Origin: UBA2030 sp049969475
Lineage (GTDB): Bacteria; Bacteroidota; Bacteroidia; Bacteroidales; TTA-H9
Reading direction: 5' to 3'
Assembly: GCA_049969475.1 (NCBI GenBank)
Contig: JBMFOU010000015.1
Location: 10,453 to 74,452 of the forward strand
Length of the DNA stretch: 64,000 nucleotides
Below are positions 18,291-25,687 of the stretch, in pieces. The number at the start of each line of letters is the position of its first letter. The first letter of the stretch is position 1. The notes under the pieces are model-generated. The model saw only the letters and a program-made list of their open reading frames with translations, did no database searches and was not told the DNA's origin. The translations under genes and the position numbers were made by a program.

Positions 18291-19163
18291 TTAGGGGGTT
18301 TGTGTGAGCGCCTTAAAAAGCTGGACCACCTCCACCGCCTGCTTAACGTCGTGCACCCTGAGCAATGTAGCACCTTTGAGCAAGGCTACCATGTGCAGGG
18401 CTGTGGTACCGTTGAGGGCTTCGGCAGGTGTAAGGTTCAGAAGTTTATATATCATCGATTTCCTCGAGAGACCGGCCAAAACCGGATATCCATGTTGGGT
18501 GATCTTCTCCAGATGCTGTAGCAAAGTGTAGTTGTGCTGCAAGGTTTTTCCAAAACCGAAACCGGGATCCAAAATGAGGCTGCTCACCCCTTTCTCCGAA
18601 AAAACCTCCGCTCTTTGGAGCAGAAAATCGCATACCTCTTCAACCACATTTTGATAGTGAGGATTTTGCTGCATGGTAGCAGGAGTTCCCTGCATATGCA
18701 TCAAAATGCATGCGGCGTCGTAATCGGCAGCTACATCAGCCATTCTCGCATCAAAAAGTCCGGCAGATATATCATTGATAAAAGAAGCGCCGGCATGCAG
18801 GGCTGCATCTGCCACCCGACTGCGGAAGGTATCAATCGAAATAATGATTTCAGGAAAGGCCCTGGTGAGTAATTTCACGGCATTTACAACCCGCTGATAT
18901 TCTATCTCTTCAGGCACCTCGGCAGCGCCTGGTCGGCTCGAGGCAGCACCTATATCGATAATGGCTGCCCCCTCCTCCAGTATCTGCTTTGTCCTTTCAA
19001 GCCACTGGCTTTCGTTTAAATAGCGACCTCCGTCATAAAAAGAATCTTCTGTTATATTTAAAATACCCATCACGGCCGGAAGGGCCAGTTCCTTTCCCTG
19101 CACCCTTAACGAAACCGGCCTTGATAATATATTATTCGTAACTTTATGCCCCGTTTGAGCCAT
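18291..19163 (-). CDS. folP: dihydropteroate synthase
   Basis: A 290-residue TIM-barrel enzyme joining 4-aminobenzoate to dihydropterin pyrophosphate in folate synthesis. The family motifs VMGILNITEDSFYDGG, DIGAASSRPGA, FINDISAG, LILDPGFGFGKT and GLSRKSMI are all present. It is full length and followed at once by cdaA. The start is only 32 bases from the divergent DUF1599 gene, so the two promoters must lie in or overlap coding DNA. Confidence 0.95.
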   Translation of the reverse strand: MAQTGHKVTNNILSRPVSLRVQGKELALPAVMGILNITEDSFYDGGRYLNESQWLERTKQILEEGAAIIDIGAASSRPGAAEVPEEIEYQRVVNAVKLLTRAFPEIIISIDTFRSRVADAALHAGASFINDISAGLFDARMADVAADYDAACILMHMQGTPATMQQNPHYQNVVEEVCDFLLQRAEVFSEKGVSSLILDPGFGFGKTLQHNYTLLQHLEKITQHGYPVLAGLSRKSMIYKLLNLTPAEALNGTTALHMVALLKGATLLRVHDVKQAVEVVQLFKALTQTP

Positions 19164-19195
19164 ATATTTTTTTTTGCAGCGAAATTACAAAACTC

Positions 19196-19744
19196 ATGCA
19201 TAAAACCCTTGAACAATACGACCAGGCGGTTAATGAATGCCGGGAGGTATTTATCTCGAAACTCAAAGACTATGGCCCCTCATGGCGCATTTTGCGACCC
19301 TCATCGCTCACCGACCAGATTTTCATCAAAGCCCGACGCATTCGCTCCGTCGAGACGTTGGGAAAATCGAAAATAAATGAAGGAATAAAACCCGAATATA
19401 TAGGCATTTACAATTACAGCCTGATGGCACTTATTCAGCTGGAGTTAGGCCCCGAACCCGAGAATAGTGCCCCCCAGGCAGATTTGATGCAATTATATAA
19501 CCAGAAGGCAGCGCAAGCCAGAGCTCTGATGGAAAACAAAAACCACGATTATGGTGAGGCCTGGAGGGAAATGCGCCTGAGCTCGCTTACCGATATCATC
19601 CTGATGAAAATTCAGCGAATTAAGCAAATAGAAGATAATGAAGGTATAACCATAGTTAGCGAAGGGCTGGATGCCAACTATCTCGACATCATGAATTATG
19701 CCGTTTTTGCACTCATTAAAATCAATGAAGGCGATGGGAAATAA
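19196..19744 (+). CDS. DUF1599 protein with internal duplication
   Basis: A 182-residue protein made of two copies of one helical unit. Copy 1 (about 20-85) contains KDYGPSWRILRPSSLTD and copy 2 (about 110-175) contains HDYGEAWREMRLSSLTD, each followed by a basic helix (KARRIRSVE and KIQRIKQIE) and a YNYSLMAL or MNYAVFAL segment. This is the DUF1599 pattern; the function is unknown. It overlaps the DoxX-family gene and is divergent from folP. The duplication is clear from the sequence. Confidence 0.85.
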   Translation: MHKTLEQYDQAVNECREVFISKLKDYGPSWRILRPSSLTDQIFIKARRIRSVETLGKSKINEGIKPEYIGIYNYSLMALIQLELGPEPENSAPQADLMQLYNQKAAQARALMENKNHDYGEAWREMRLSSLTDIILMKIQRIKQIEDNEGITIVSEGLDANYLDIMNYAVFALIKINEGDGK

Positions 19745-20864
19745 ACCAAACATGCAACGCGTGCTATATCATTCCAGCCGCATCGTTCTGGGGCTTACAT
19801 TCATTTTCTCTGGATTTGTAAAAGGCCAGGATCCGCTGGGTACGGCCTTTAAGCTGGAAGATTATTTCATAGCCTTTGGATGGGAATGGGCCCTGCCTTT
19901 TGCACTCATATTATCCATCCTTTTATGCACGTTTGAATTCGGTATTGGGACTGCCTTGCTGTTCAACCTTAAAACGCGTTGGGCTGCCTGGCTTACCCTT
20001 CTTACTATGATTTTCTTTACGGGACTTACCCTCCACGATGCCATAACCAACCCCGTCCCCGATTGCGGATGCTTTGGCGATGCCATCAAACTGAGCAACT
20101 GGCAGACTTTTTATAAAAACATCGCTCTGTTGGCTTTTGCCCTTCTGATGCTTTACAGTGCCAGGCAGGCCCAGGTAAAGTTTCCCGGCAGATTGTACGG
20201 ATTTCTGGCGGGTTTTGTACTTTTCGCTGCATTCTCCGTATGGTCGTATTATCATGTGCCCGTGCTCGATTTTCTTCCTTACAAAGTCGGCACCGACTTC
20301 AACCCTACCACCAATCAGCCGGCGCAATATTTTTTGACGTATAAAAATAAAATTACCGGCGAGACCCGGGAAATGCTTGCCGCTGATATTCCATACACCG
20401 ACAGCACCTGGATGGCCCAGTGGGAATATGTTAGCACGAGGGTTTACGACCCGGCTGCTGATCAGCGCCCCGATATTCATTTTACAGATACGGCCGGAAA
20501 TGACGTCACTGCACACTACCTGCTAAATCCCGATTATCAATTTATAGTCACGATTTACGATGCCTCGCATGCCTCTAATAAAGCCCTCCAAAAGTTAGCA
20601 TCCATCCTGCGCCAGGCCAACCAGGAAGGGCATTCTGTAATTATTCTCTGCCCCGCCACACCCGAAGAAATAGAAAAAATGAAAGAAGAATTTGGTTTGG
20701 ATTATGAATTTTTCAGTGCCGACGATATTCAGCTCAAAATGATGGTTAGAGCCAATCCCGGACTCATGCTGCTACGCGGGGGAAAAATACTCGGCAAATG
20801 GAATGGGCATAGTCTACCGTCGTACGAGAGGCTAAAAACCCAATATCTCTCAAAAAATCCATAA
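19734..20864 (+). CDS. DoxX/MauE-type membrane protein with thioredoxin-like C-terminal part
   Basis: About 376 residues. The N-terminal half has four or five hydrophobic helices in a DoxX/MauE arrangement (GLTFIFSGFVKGQDPLGTAFK, then the conserved DCGCFGDA motif and a further helix). The C-terminal part (about 260-370) looks like a thioredoxin-like fold (VTIYDASHASNKALQKLASI ... NPGLMLLRGGKILGKWNG) without a CxxC active site. I chose ATG 19734, which overlaps DUF1599 by 11 bases; ATG 19752 (MQRVLYHSS) is also reasonable. It resembles a Bacteroidota DoxX family found near folP. A redox or quinone-linked role is only suggested. Confidence 0.8.
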   Translation: MGNKPNMQRVLYHSSRIVLGLTFIFSGFVKGQDPLGTAFKLEDYFIAFGWEWALPFALILSILLCTFEFGIGTALLFNLKTRWAAWLTLLTMIFFTGLTLHDAITNPVPDCGCFGDAIKLSNWQTFYKNIALLAFALLMLYSARQAQVKFPGRLYGFLAGFVLFAAFSVWSYYHVPVLDFLPYKVGTDFNPTTNQPAQYFLTYKNKITGETREMLAADIPYTDSTWMAQWEYVSTRVYDPAADQRPDIHFTDTAGNDVTAHYLLNPDYQFIVTIYDASHASNKALQKLASILRQANQEGHSVIILCPATPEEIEKMKEEFGLDYEFFSADDIQLKMMVRANPGLMLLRGGKILGKWNGHSLPSYERLKTQYLSKNP

Positions 20865-20869
20865 ATCCG

Positions 20870-21388
20870 ATGGGCCCCATTTTACATGGCAACCAATTTA
20901 TCCTTAGACCTTTAAAATATAGTGATGCAGAGGCCCTAGCAAGGCATGCCAACGATGCAGAAGTTGCCCGCTTCCTACGTCCTTCATTTCCCCATCCCTA
21001 TTTTTTATACGATGCCCAGAAATTTATTCGATGGGTGCAAGAAAATGAAGATCAATATATTTTGGCCATTGAAGTGGAGGGGGAAGCTTCAGGAGCCATT
21101 GGAATACACCGTACCTTTATGCTTCGCCGACAGGTGTGGGAAGTGGGCTACTGGCTGGGTCAGGCCCATTGGAATAAAAAAATCATGACAGAAGCCCTGG
21201 GAAAAATGCTGGAATATTATGTCCCCGCTTTGCGAATCAAAGAAATCTATGCCAGTATTTATGAACCCAATATGGCTTCTTCCAAAGTTCTTCAGAAATG
21301 CGGATTTACGCTATTAAGTTCGCTTAATGGAGTCATGATCAGAGACGGCTCGCAGGTGACCGAACAAGTCTGGATTAAAAGATTTTAG
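20870..21388 (+). CDS. GNAT N-acetyltransferase, RimJ/RimL type
   Basis: A 172-residue acetyltransferase of the RimJ/RimL (Acetyltransf_3) type. It starts with FILRPLKYSDAEALARHAND, has the core WEVGYWLGQAHWNKKIMTEALGKM (acetyl-CoA site region) and ends with EPNMASSKVLQKCGF. The substrate (protein N-terminus, small molecule or antibiotic) cannot be read from the sequence. It starts 5 bases after the DoxX gene and ends in TAG. Confidence 0.88.
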   Translation: MGPILHGNQFILRPLKYSDAEALARHANDAEVARFLRPSFPHPYFLYDAQKFIRWVQENEDQYILAIEVEGEASGAIGIHRTFMLRRQVWEVGYWLGQAHWNKKIMTEALGKMLEYYVPALRIKEIYASIYEPNMASSKVLQKCGFTLLSSLNGVMIRDGSQVTEQVWIKRF

Positions 21389-21589
21389 CCCCTTTCTTAG
21401 GAACAAATGGGCAAATAGCTTTAAAGTAAAGAGGATATCTATAAATCCTATAAAAGTTTCATAAAAAGTAAAAAGGCTTAAAAATCTTTCATTAAGCTGT
21501 TTTTCCGTATTTTATAAAGTAATACCCTAATAAACAGGCCAAGAATCCGCGAAAAATTTTTAATTTTTTTTAAAAATTGAAACATTTTA

Positions 21590-21597
21590 TAATTTTG
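21590..21597 (+). promoter_or_regulatory. -7 box TAATTTTG upstream of the AT-hook gene
   Basis: Matches TAnnTTTG, 75 bases before the ATG at 21673, within an AT-rich 284-base intergenic region. No -33 TTG at normal spacing. The AATTTTT and AAAAATT runs just upstream can pair. Leaves a leader of about 65-70 bases. Confidence 0.45.
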
Positions 21598-21672
21598 TGG
21601 CGTAAATTTACACACTAATGATTTTAAGGTAATTATAATTTATAAAACCAATAAATCGATAATCCCCCAAAT

Positions 21673-22515
21673 ATGAAAACAACGAGCATTACGTTAACCG
21701 AACAGGAGCTCAATGATCTCAAGGAATTTTACACCATGCAGCTGGCGCGGGCCAAGCGTGAAGTGGCTCACTACGAAAGTATTCTAAGCAAATTAGAGAA
21801 AAAAGAACCTTTAGCAGAAAAAGTTACAATTGAGGAACCTGCATTAGTAACCGAACCAGCCAAAAAGCGGGGTCGTCCGCGTAAAGTGGGGACGGTGGAG
21901 CCAGAGGCAAAGCCTACACCTGAAGCCGTGGAAGAAAAGCCCAAAGAGGAAAAAGGAAAACGCAGCAAAGTAGCTGGTGCCCAGGAAATCCCGGCCATTG
22001 AAAAACCCAAAGGCAAAAGAGGGCGAAAACCCAAAGCTCCTGCCGAAGCCCCGGTTGCTGAATTAGCTGAAACTCCGGCTATAGAAAAGCCCAAAGGCAA
22101 GCGCGGCAGACCTGCAAAGGCCGAAGGCCAGCCAACAGTAAAAGCCAAAAAAACCAAGGCTAAACCCAAAGCCAAATCGAAAGCCGCAAAATCCAATACA
22201 AGAGGGAGAAAAAGTGTAATCCCTACGGTTGAGATTCCTTACACGGATTTTATCAAAGAAGTACTCGCCGATGCCCCTGAGGCCATAGAAGCCAAAGAGC
22301 TGATAACGCAAATGAAAGAAAAATACCAACTCAACGACAAGGCCATACTCAAAAAAGCGGAAATGAGCCTCAGGTCTTGCCTGTCAGGATTGCTGCGCAA
22401 TAAAAAAATTGCCTCATTTAAAGGCACTTCCGGCAATATGAAATATTACCTGATAAAACCCGAGCTCGAGCAAGAAATTGTGCCGGAAAATAATACTCCT
22501 GCTCTGACAGAGTAA
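21673..22515 (+). CDS. AT-hook, lysine/alanine/proline-rich DNA-binding protein
   Basis: A 280-residue protein in three parts: an N-terminal helix (LTEQELNDLKEFYTMQLARA), a long basic low-complexity middle (about 60-185), and a compact C-terminal domain (about 190-260). The middle contains four AT-hook-like cores: KKRGRPRK, GKRGRKPK, GKRGRPAK and a weaker TRGRKS. Two sit in a direct repeat containing PAIEKPKGKRGR. The C-terminal domain (EIPYTDFIKEVLADAPEAIE, then KAEMSLRSCLSGLLRN) looks like a winged-helix fold by helix pattern. This architecture resembles histone H1-like or AT-hook nucleoid proteins. It probably binds AT-rich DNA. It stands alone with its own promoter and terminator. Confidence 0.75.
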   Translation: MKTTSITLTEQELNDLKEFYTMQLARAKREVAHYESILSKLEKKEPLAEKVTIEEPALVTEPAKKRGRPRKVGTVEPEAKPTPEAVEEKPKEEKGKRSKVAGAQEIPAIEKPKGKRGRKPKAPAEAPVAELAETPAIEKPKGKRGRPAKAEGQPTVKAKKTKAKPKAKSKAAKSNTRGRKSVIPTVEIPYTDFIKEVLADAPEAIEAKELITQMKEKYQLNDKAILKKAEMSLRSCLSGLLRNKKIASFKGTSGNMKYYLIKPELEQEIVPENNTPALTE

Positions 22516-22570
22516 ATTTCTGATATTCAATTCATTAGATAGCAGATTTTTCTATTTATATTTTTTGTAA

Positions 22571-22609
22571 AAAAGGCTGTTTCGAATAAGAGGCAGCCTT
22601 TTGCTTTTT
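22571..22609 (+). terminator. intrinsic terminator after the AT-hook gene
   Basis: AAAAGGCTG (22571-22579) pairs with CAGCCTTTT (22594-22602), followed by GCTTTTT. It begins 55 bases after the stop codon. Confidence 0.8.
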
Positions 22610-22797
22610 CCAATGACTCCGACTTTCTTGTCCAGGTCTGAAGGGATATACAAGGGGAGGTCCTTGCAAACCGTAAGTTCTTTGGGGGGTTCAATAAAAA
22701 TAAAAGGGTGCTTTACTTAAAAATCCCTGGACTTTTTTAAGGGATCCCCAGCGAAGCTTCAATGGAATGATCGTGTATGCAGATTTGAGCCAGACTT

Positions 22798-23718
22798 CTA
22801 TAGTTTATTTTGCTTATATAAAGGATGAAATTTTAACAATGTATCCCGCAAAAATTCTTTATCGATGTGTGTATAAATCTCGGTTGTGGTTATGGAGGCA
22901 TGGCCAAGCATTTCCTGCACAGCCCTGAGATTGGCACCATTTTGAACCAGCACTGTGGCAAATGAATGGCGGAAAGTGTGCGGGCTGATGGTTTTTCGTA
23001 TGCCCGCTTTGAGTGCCAGATCTTTTATGATAAGAAAAACCATTTGTCGGCTCATTTTTTTTCCGCGGCGGTTGAGGAATAGAATATCTTCCGCCCCTTT
23101 TGCAATGCTTAGGCGACTGCGTTCACCATAAATATATAAATGAATCCACTTCAGGGCATCCTGACCGATGGGAACCAAGCGTTCCTTGTTTCCCTTGCCA
23201 ATTACAGCGATAAACTCTTCTTTAAAATGGATGCGCGACAGACGCAGATCGGTAAGCTCTGAGACCCTGAGCCCGCAGGCAAAGAGAGTTTCCAGGATGC
23301 ACCGGTTTCTTGTGCCCTGGGGCTGGCTATGATCAATTTTCTCAATCATTCGCTCAATTTCCTCAGTCGAAAGCACCTGAGGGAGTTTACGGCTGATTTT
23401 AGGACTTTCCAATAAAGCAGAAGGATCTTCGCGAAGGTTGCCCTCGAGCACCATCCAGCCATAAAAAGAACGAATACCCGAGGCAATGCGGGCCTGGGTG
23501 CTTGCTTCCAACCCTAGTTCATAAAGGTATTTCAGAAAATTTTGCAAATCGGCAGCGGTAACCTCCCCGGGCAATTTGTTCACCCCGTGCAGCGAGAAGT
23601 ATTCCTCTAATAAACCCACATCATGAAGGTAAGCCTCTATCGTGTGGGCCGAAAGGTTCTTTTCCAGCCTGAGAAACGCGCGGAATCCGTGAATTTGTAT
23701 CTGCCAGTTAGGATGCAT
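22798..23718 (-). CDS. xerD: tyrosine recombinase XerD
   Basis: A 306-residue tyrosine recombinase of the Xer type that resolves chromosome dimers with a partner XerC. An N-terminal SAM-like core-binding domain (about 5-90) precedes the catalytic domain with the R (GLRVSELTDLRL), H-x-x-R (HTFRHSFAT), H (MLGHASITTTE) and nucleophile Tyr282 (TTEIYTHID). The length is typical of XerC/D rather than integrases, and there are no phage or island genes nearby. The gene has a -7 box 4 bases upstream of its ATG. Confidence 0.93.
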   Translation of the reverse strand: MHPNWQIQIHGFRAFLRLEKNLSAHTIEAYLHDVGLLEEYFSLHGVNKLPGEVTAADLQNFLKYLYELGLEASTQARIASGIRSFYGWMVLEGNLREDPSALLESPKISRKLPQVLSTEEIERMIEKIDHSQPQGTRNRCILETLFACGLRVSELTDLRLSRIHFKEEFIAVIGKGNKERLVPIGQDALKWIHLYIYGERSRLSIAKGAEDILFLNRRGKKMSRQMVFLIIKDLALKAGIRKTISPHTFRHSFATVLVQNGANLRAVQEMLGHASITTTEIYTHIDKEFLRDTLLKFHPLYKQNKL

Positions 23719-23722
23719 AGCA

Positions 23723-23730
23723 CAAAGTTA
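23723..23730 (-). promoter_or_regulatory. -7 box TAACTTTG abutting the xerD start codon
   Basis: On the minus strand TAACTTTG is followed by TGCT and the ATG, leaving only 4 bases. Transcription from this box would begin at or next to the start codon, giving a leaderless mRNA. No -33 element recognised. Confidence 0.5.
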
Positions 23731-23754
23731 GGACTGAAATTAATCGGAATTGCA

Positions 23755-23762
23755 TAGATTTG
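23755..23762 (+). promoter_or_regulatory. -7 box TAGATTTG for the FAH-family gene
   Basis: TAnnTTTG match 18 bases before ATG 23781; it lies across an upstream TTG-started extension of the frame, which argues against that extension. It is back-to-back with the xerD box, 24 bases away. Confidence 0.45.
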
Positions 23763-23780
23763 CCGGAAAACCTACCCGGC

Positions 23781-24392
23781 ATGAAAATCATCTGTATTGG
23801 CCGCAATTATCTGGCCCATGTAAAAGAACTCAATAACGATCTGCCCGAAGAGCCTGTTTTTTTCATGAAGCCCGAAAGTGCATTGCTCCCCCGCAGGCAT
23901 CCCTTTTATATTCCTGAGTTTACAAAGGACCTGCACTATGAGGGGGAACTGGTTTTAAGAGTAAGCAAGCTGGGCAAACATATAAATGAGAAATTTGCTT
24001 TGTCGTACATCGATGCTATAGGCTTCGGCATCGATTTCACAGCCCGCGACCTGCAAAACAAGTGCAAGGCGAAAGGCCTACCCTGGGAAATTGCCAAAGC
24101 ATGGGATTTTTCGGCTCCTGTAGGCACATTCCTTCCCCTGAGCGATTTTCCTGACCTGGCCAACATTCAATTCAGACTCTACAAAAACGGCGAGCTGGTG
24201 CAGGACGGAAATACGGGTAGAATGATTTTCCCCATTCCCACCCTTATAGCTTATATATCACGTTTTGTTACCCTCAAGCAGGGCGATTACATCTTTACAG
24301 GAACCCCCGAGGGAGTCGGACGAGTAGATAGCGGAGATGTGCTGGAAGGTTACATTGAAAATACCCGCTGCCTTCAACTTAAAATCATGTAA
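23781..24392 (+). CDS. fumarylacetoacetate hydrolase family protein
   Basis: A 203-residue single-domain FAH-family protein (MKIICIGRNYLAHVKELN ... PVFFMKPESALL ... YEGELVLRVSKLGKHI ... GFGIDFTARDLQ ... FTGTPEGVG). Acidic metal-ligand positions are kept (the YEGEL pair and the DFTARD segment). Single-domain members include acylpyruvases and oxaloacetate tautomerases or decarboxylases; the specific reaction is not clear. ATG 23781 was chosen over a TTG at 23760. Cytoplasmic and alone on its strand. Confidence 0.9.
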   Translation: MKIICIGRNYLAHVKELNNDLPEEPVFFMKPESALLPRRHPFYIPEFTKDLHYEGELVLRVSKLGKHINEKFALSYIDAIGFGIDFTARDLQNKCKAKGLPWEIAKAWDFSAPVGTFLPLSDFPDLANIQFRLYKNGELVQDGNTGRMIFPIPTLIAYISRFVTLKQGDYIFTGTPEGVGRVDSGDVLEGYIENTRCLQLKIM

Positions 24393-24398
24393 TACCGG

Positions 24399-25202
24399 CT
24401 AAACGGCTGAGGCCATACGCATAATCAGTCGATCGGGTATTGCTATCAGCTGATATTCAGAATAATAAATTACCTTACCCGATTGAGAGCAGGATACCCT
24501 TGCATCGTAGGTACGGCCTTCCTTCACCCGGGAGAAATGAATAAGGTATTGAAGATCCACGTCGGGTTGGGGTGTTGCCCCATTTTCAGGTAAATAGATT
24601 TTGAGGTATTGATAAAACGGTGATAATTGGTCAGGATTGAGAGTTTTATCCAGGTAATAGTTGATTTCCCGTTCCACGTCGGTTACCGGCTCATCGATGG
24701 AGAGCAACAGGGCCCGACTGGCATAGGTTATGGCAAAAAGTAAATACCCCAGTTGATTCTCCCCGAGCCCTGTCATATGCGCAAACGCTTGCATTTGTCC
24801 GGGCTTCACTTCCAGTGTACGAAGAATACCTTCGGAAGAAAATGCTGGAAAATCATCGGTTTCGACCAGGAGGCTGGGGTTTCCTTTCTTACTGAGCGTA
24901 TTGATGGTATTTCGGGCTATTATCTCGGCACGGATGGGTTTCTCCTGCAACCATTTATAACCTATTTCTGCTTTTTCACCCGTTCCGATGATGGAATGAA
25001 AGTATAGCTCGAGCATATTGGCTCCCTGACTGATGAGGTCTTTGGCCATACCAATGGCGGTAGAAAGAATAAGCATCCCAGGAACCACGGGCTTCTTTCC
25101 GTTTTCCCTCATATATCGGGGATTATGGATTAGATTGTAATCCCTGGTAATTTCACAGAATTTTATAACTACCTCATCATCAAAGATATACTCTTTTAAC
25201 AT
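24399..25202 (-). CDS. MaoC-like double-hotdog protein
   Basis: About 267 residues. The N-terminal half has the MaoC/hydratase-type motif DYNLIHNPRYMRENGKKPVV followed by PGMLILSTAIGMA, the hotdog helix. The second half appears to be another hotdog fold. Such proteins hydrate or dehydrate acyl-CoA or acyl-ACP substrates, but the acyl carrier is unknown. ATG 25202 is preferred over an in-frame start at 25247 because a TACTTTTG promoter box lies between them. It ends 6 bases from the convergent FAH gene. Confidence 0.65.
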   Translation of the reverse strand: MLKEYIFDDEVVIKFCEITRDYNLIHNPRYMRENGKKPVVPGMLILSTAIGMAKDLISQGANMLELYFHSIIGTGEKAEIGYKWLQEKPIRAEIIARNTINTLSKKGNPSLLVETDDFPAFSSEGILRTLEVKPGQMQAFAHMTGLGENQLGYLLFAITYASRALLLSIDEPVTDVEREINYYLDKTLNPDQLSPFYQYLKIYLPENGATPQPDVDLQYLIHFSRVKEGRTYDARVSCSQSGKVIYYSEYQLIAIPDRLIMRMASAV

Positions 25203-25220
25203 TTTTTTAAATTTGAGAAG

Positions 25221-25228
25221 CAAAAGTA
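25221..25228 (-). promoter_or_regulatory. -7 box TACTTTTG for the hotdog gene
   Basis: TAnnTTTG on the minus strand, 18 bases before ATG 25202. A TTG lies 16 bases further upstream, a little short of the usual 19-21 spacing. Confidence 0.5.
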
Positions 25229-25315
25229 AAAATTGATTTTTAACCAAAAGGTTAAAAAGTGGCTAAAAACAAGGCCCCATCAATAAAAGAAAAATATTAA
25301 GGAAAGCTTTTTATG

Positions 25316-25627
25316 TTAAAAGAATCGAATATCCTGGACAGCCTCTTCGCCAAGCATCCGATTAATATTTCTGATAATCTTGCTTTTGGCGAAATTGAGC
25401 TCATTACGCAGGGCAGCCGATTTCAGGGTAACCGCCAGCCGGCCGTTCTTAAAGGTTATTTCTTTGGTCTGGGAAGCAGCATACTGCCCCACGATGCGCG
25501 TCCATATTTTCTGAATACGCATCTGCCTGAGCCTGGCGCTCAGTTGATATTCCTCCATTAATTCGTTGAGGATATCTTTCAGGGGGGATTCTTCCGAAGA
25601 GTCAGCCATTTGTAAATGTTTTAACAT
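25316..25627 (-). CDS. DciA-like (DUF721) protein
   Basis: A 103-residue protein of the DUF721/DciA type (LKDILNELMEEYQLSARLRQMRIQKIWTRIVG ... TKEITFKNGRLAVTLKSAALRNEL). DciA proteins help load the replicative helicase in many bacteria lacking DnaC, and this one is close to the minimal domain. ATG 25609 (MADSSEES) is an alternative start. The starch-operon terminator hairpin lies directly upstream, so it needs its own promoter or read-through. Confidence 0.8.
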   Translation of the reverse strand: MLKHLQMADSSEESPLKDILNELMEEYQLSARLRQMRIQKIWTRIVGQYAASQTKEITFKNGRLAVTLKSAALRNELNFAKSKIIRNINRMLGEEAVQDIRFF

Positions 25628-25668
25628 AAAAAAAGGCCGGCTGTAAAGTTACATTAAAACAGCCGGCC
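25628..25668 (-). terminator. intrinsic terminator of the starch operon
   Basis: On the minus strand GGCCGGCTG (25660-25668) pairs with CAGCCGGCC (25635-25643) and is followed by T7 (25628-25634). It starts 20 bases after the GH13 stop and abuts the ATG of the DciA-like gene. Confidence 0.88.
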
Positions 25669-25687
25669 GGATAAAAGGACGGATGAA

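Noticed and set aside
22798..23718. Integrase of a mobile element
   Set aside because: Length and neighbourhood match chromosomal XerD; no attachment repeats or mobile genes were seen.
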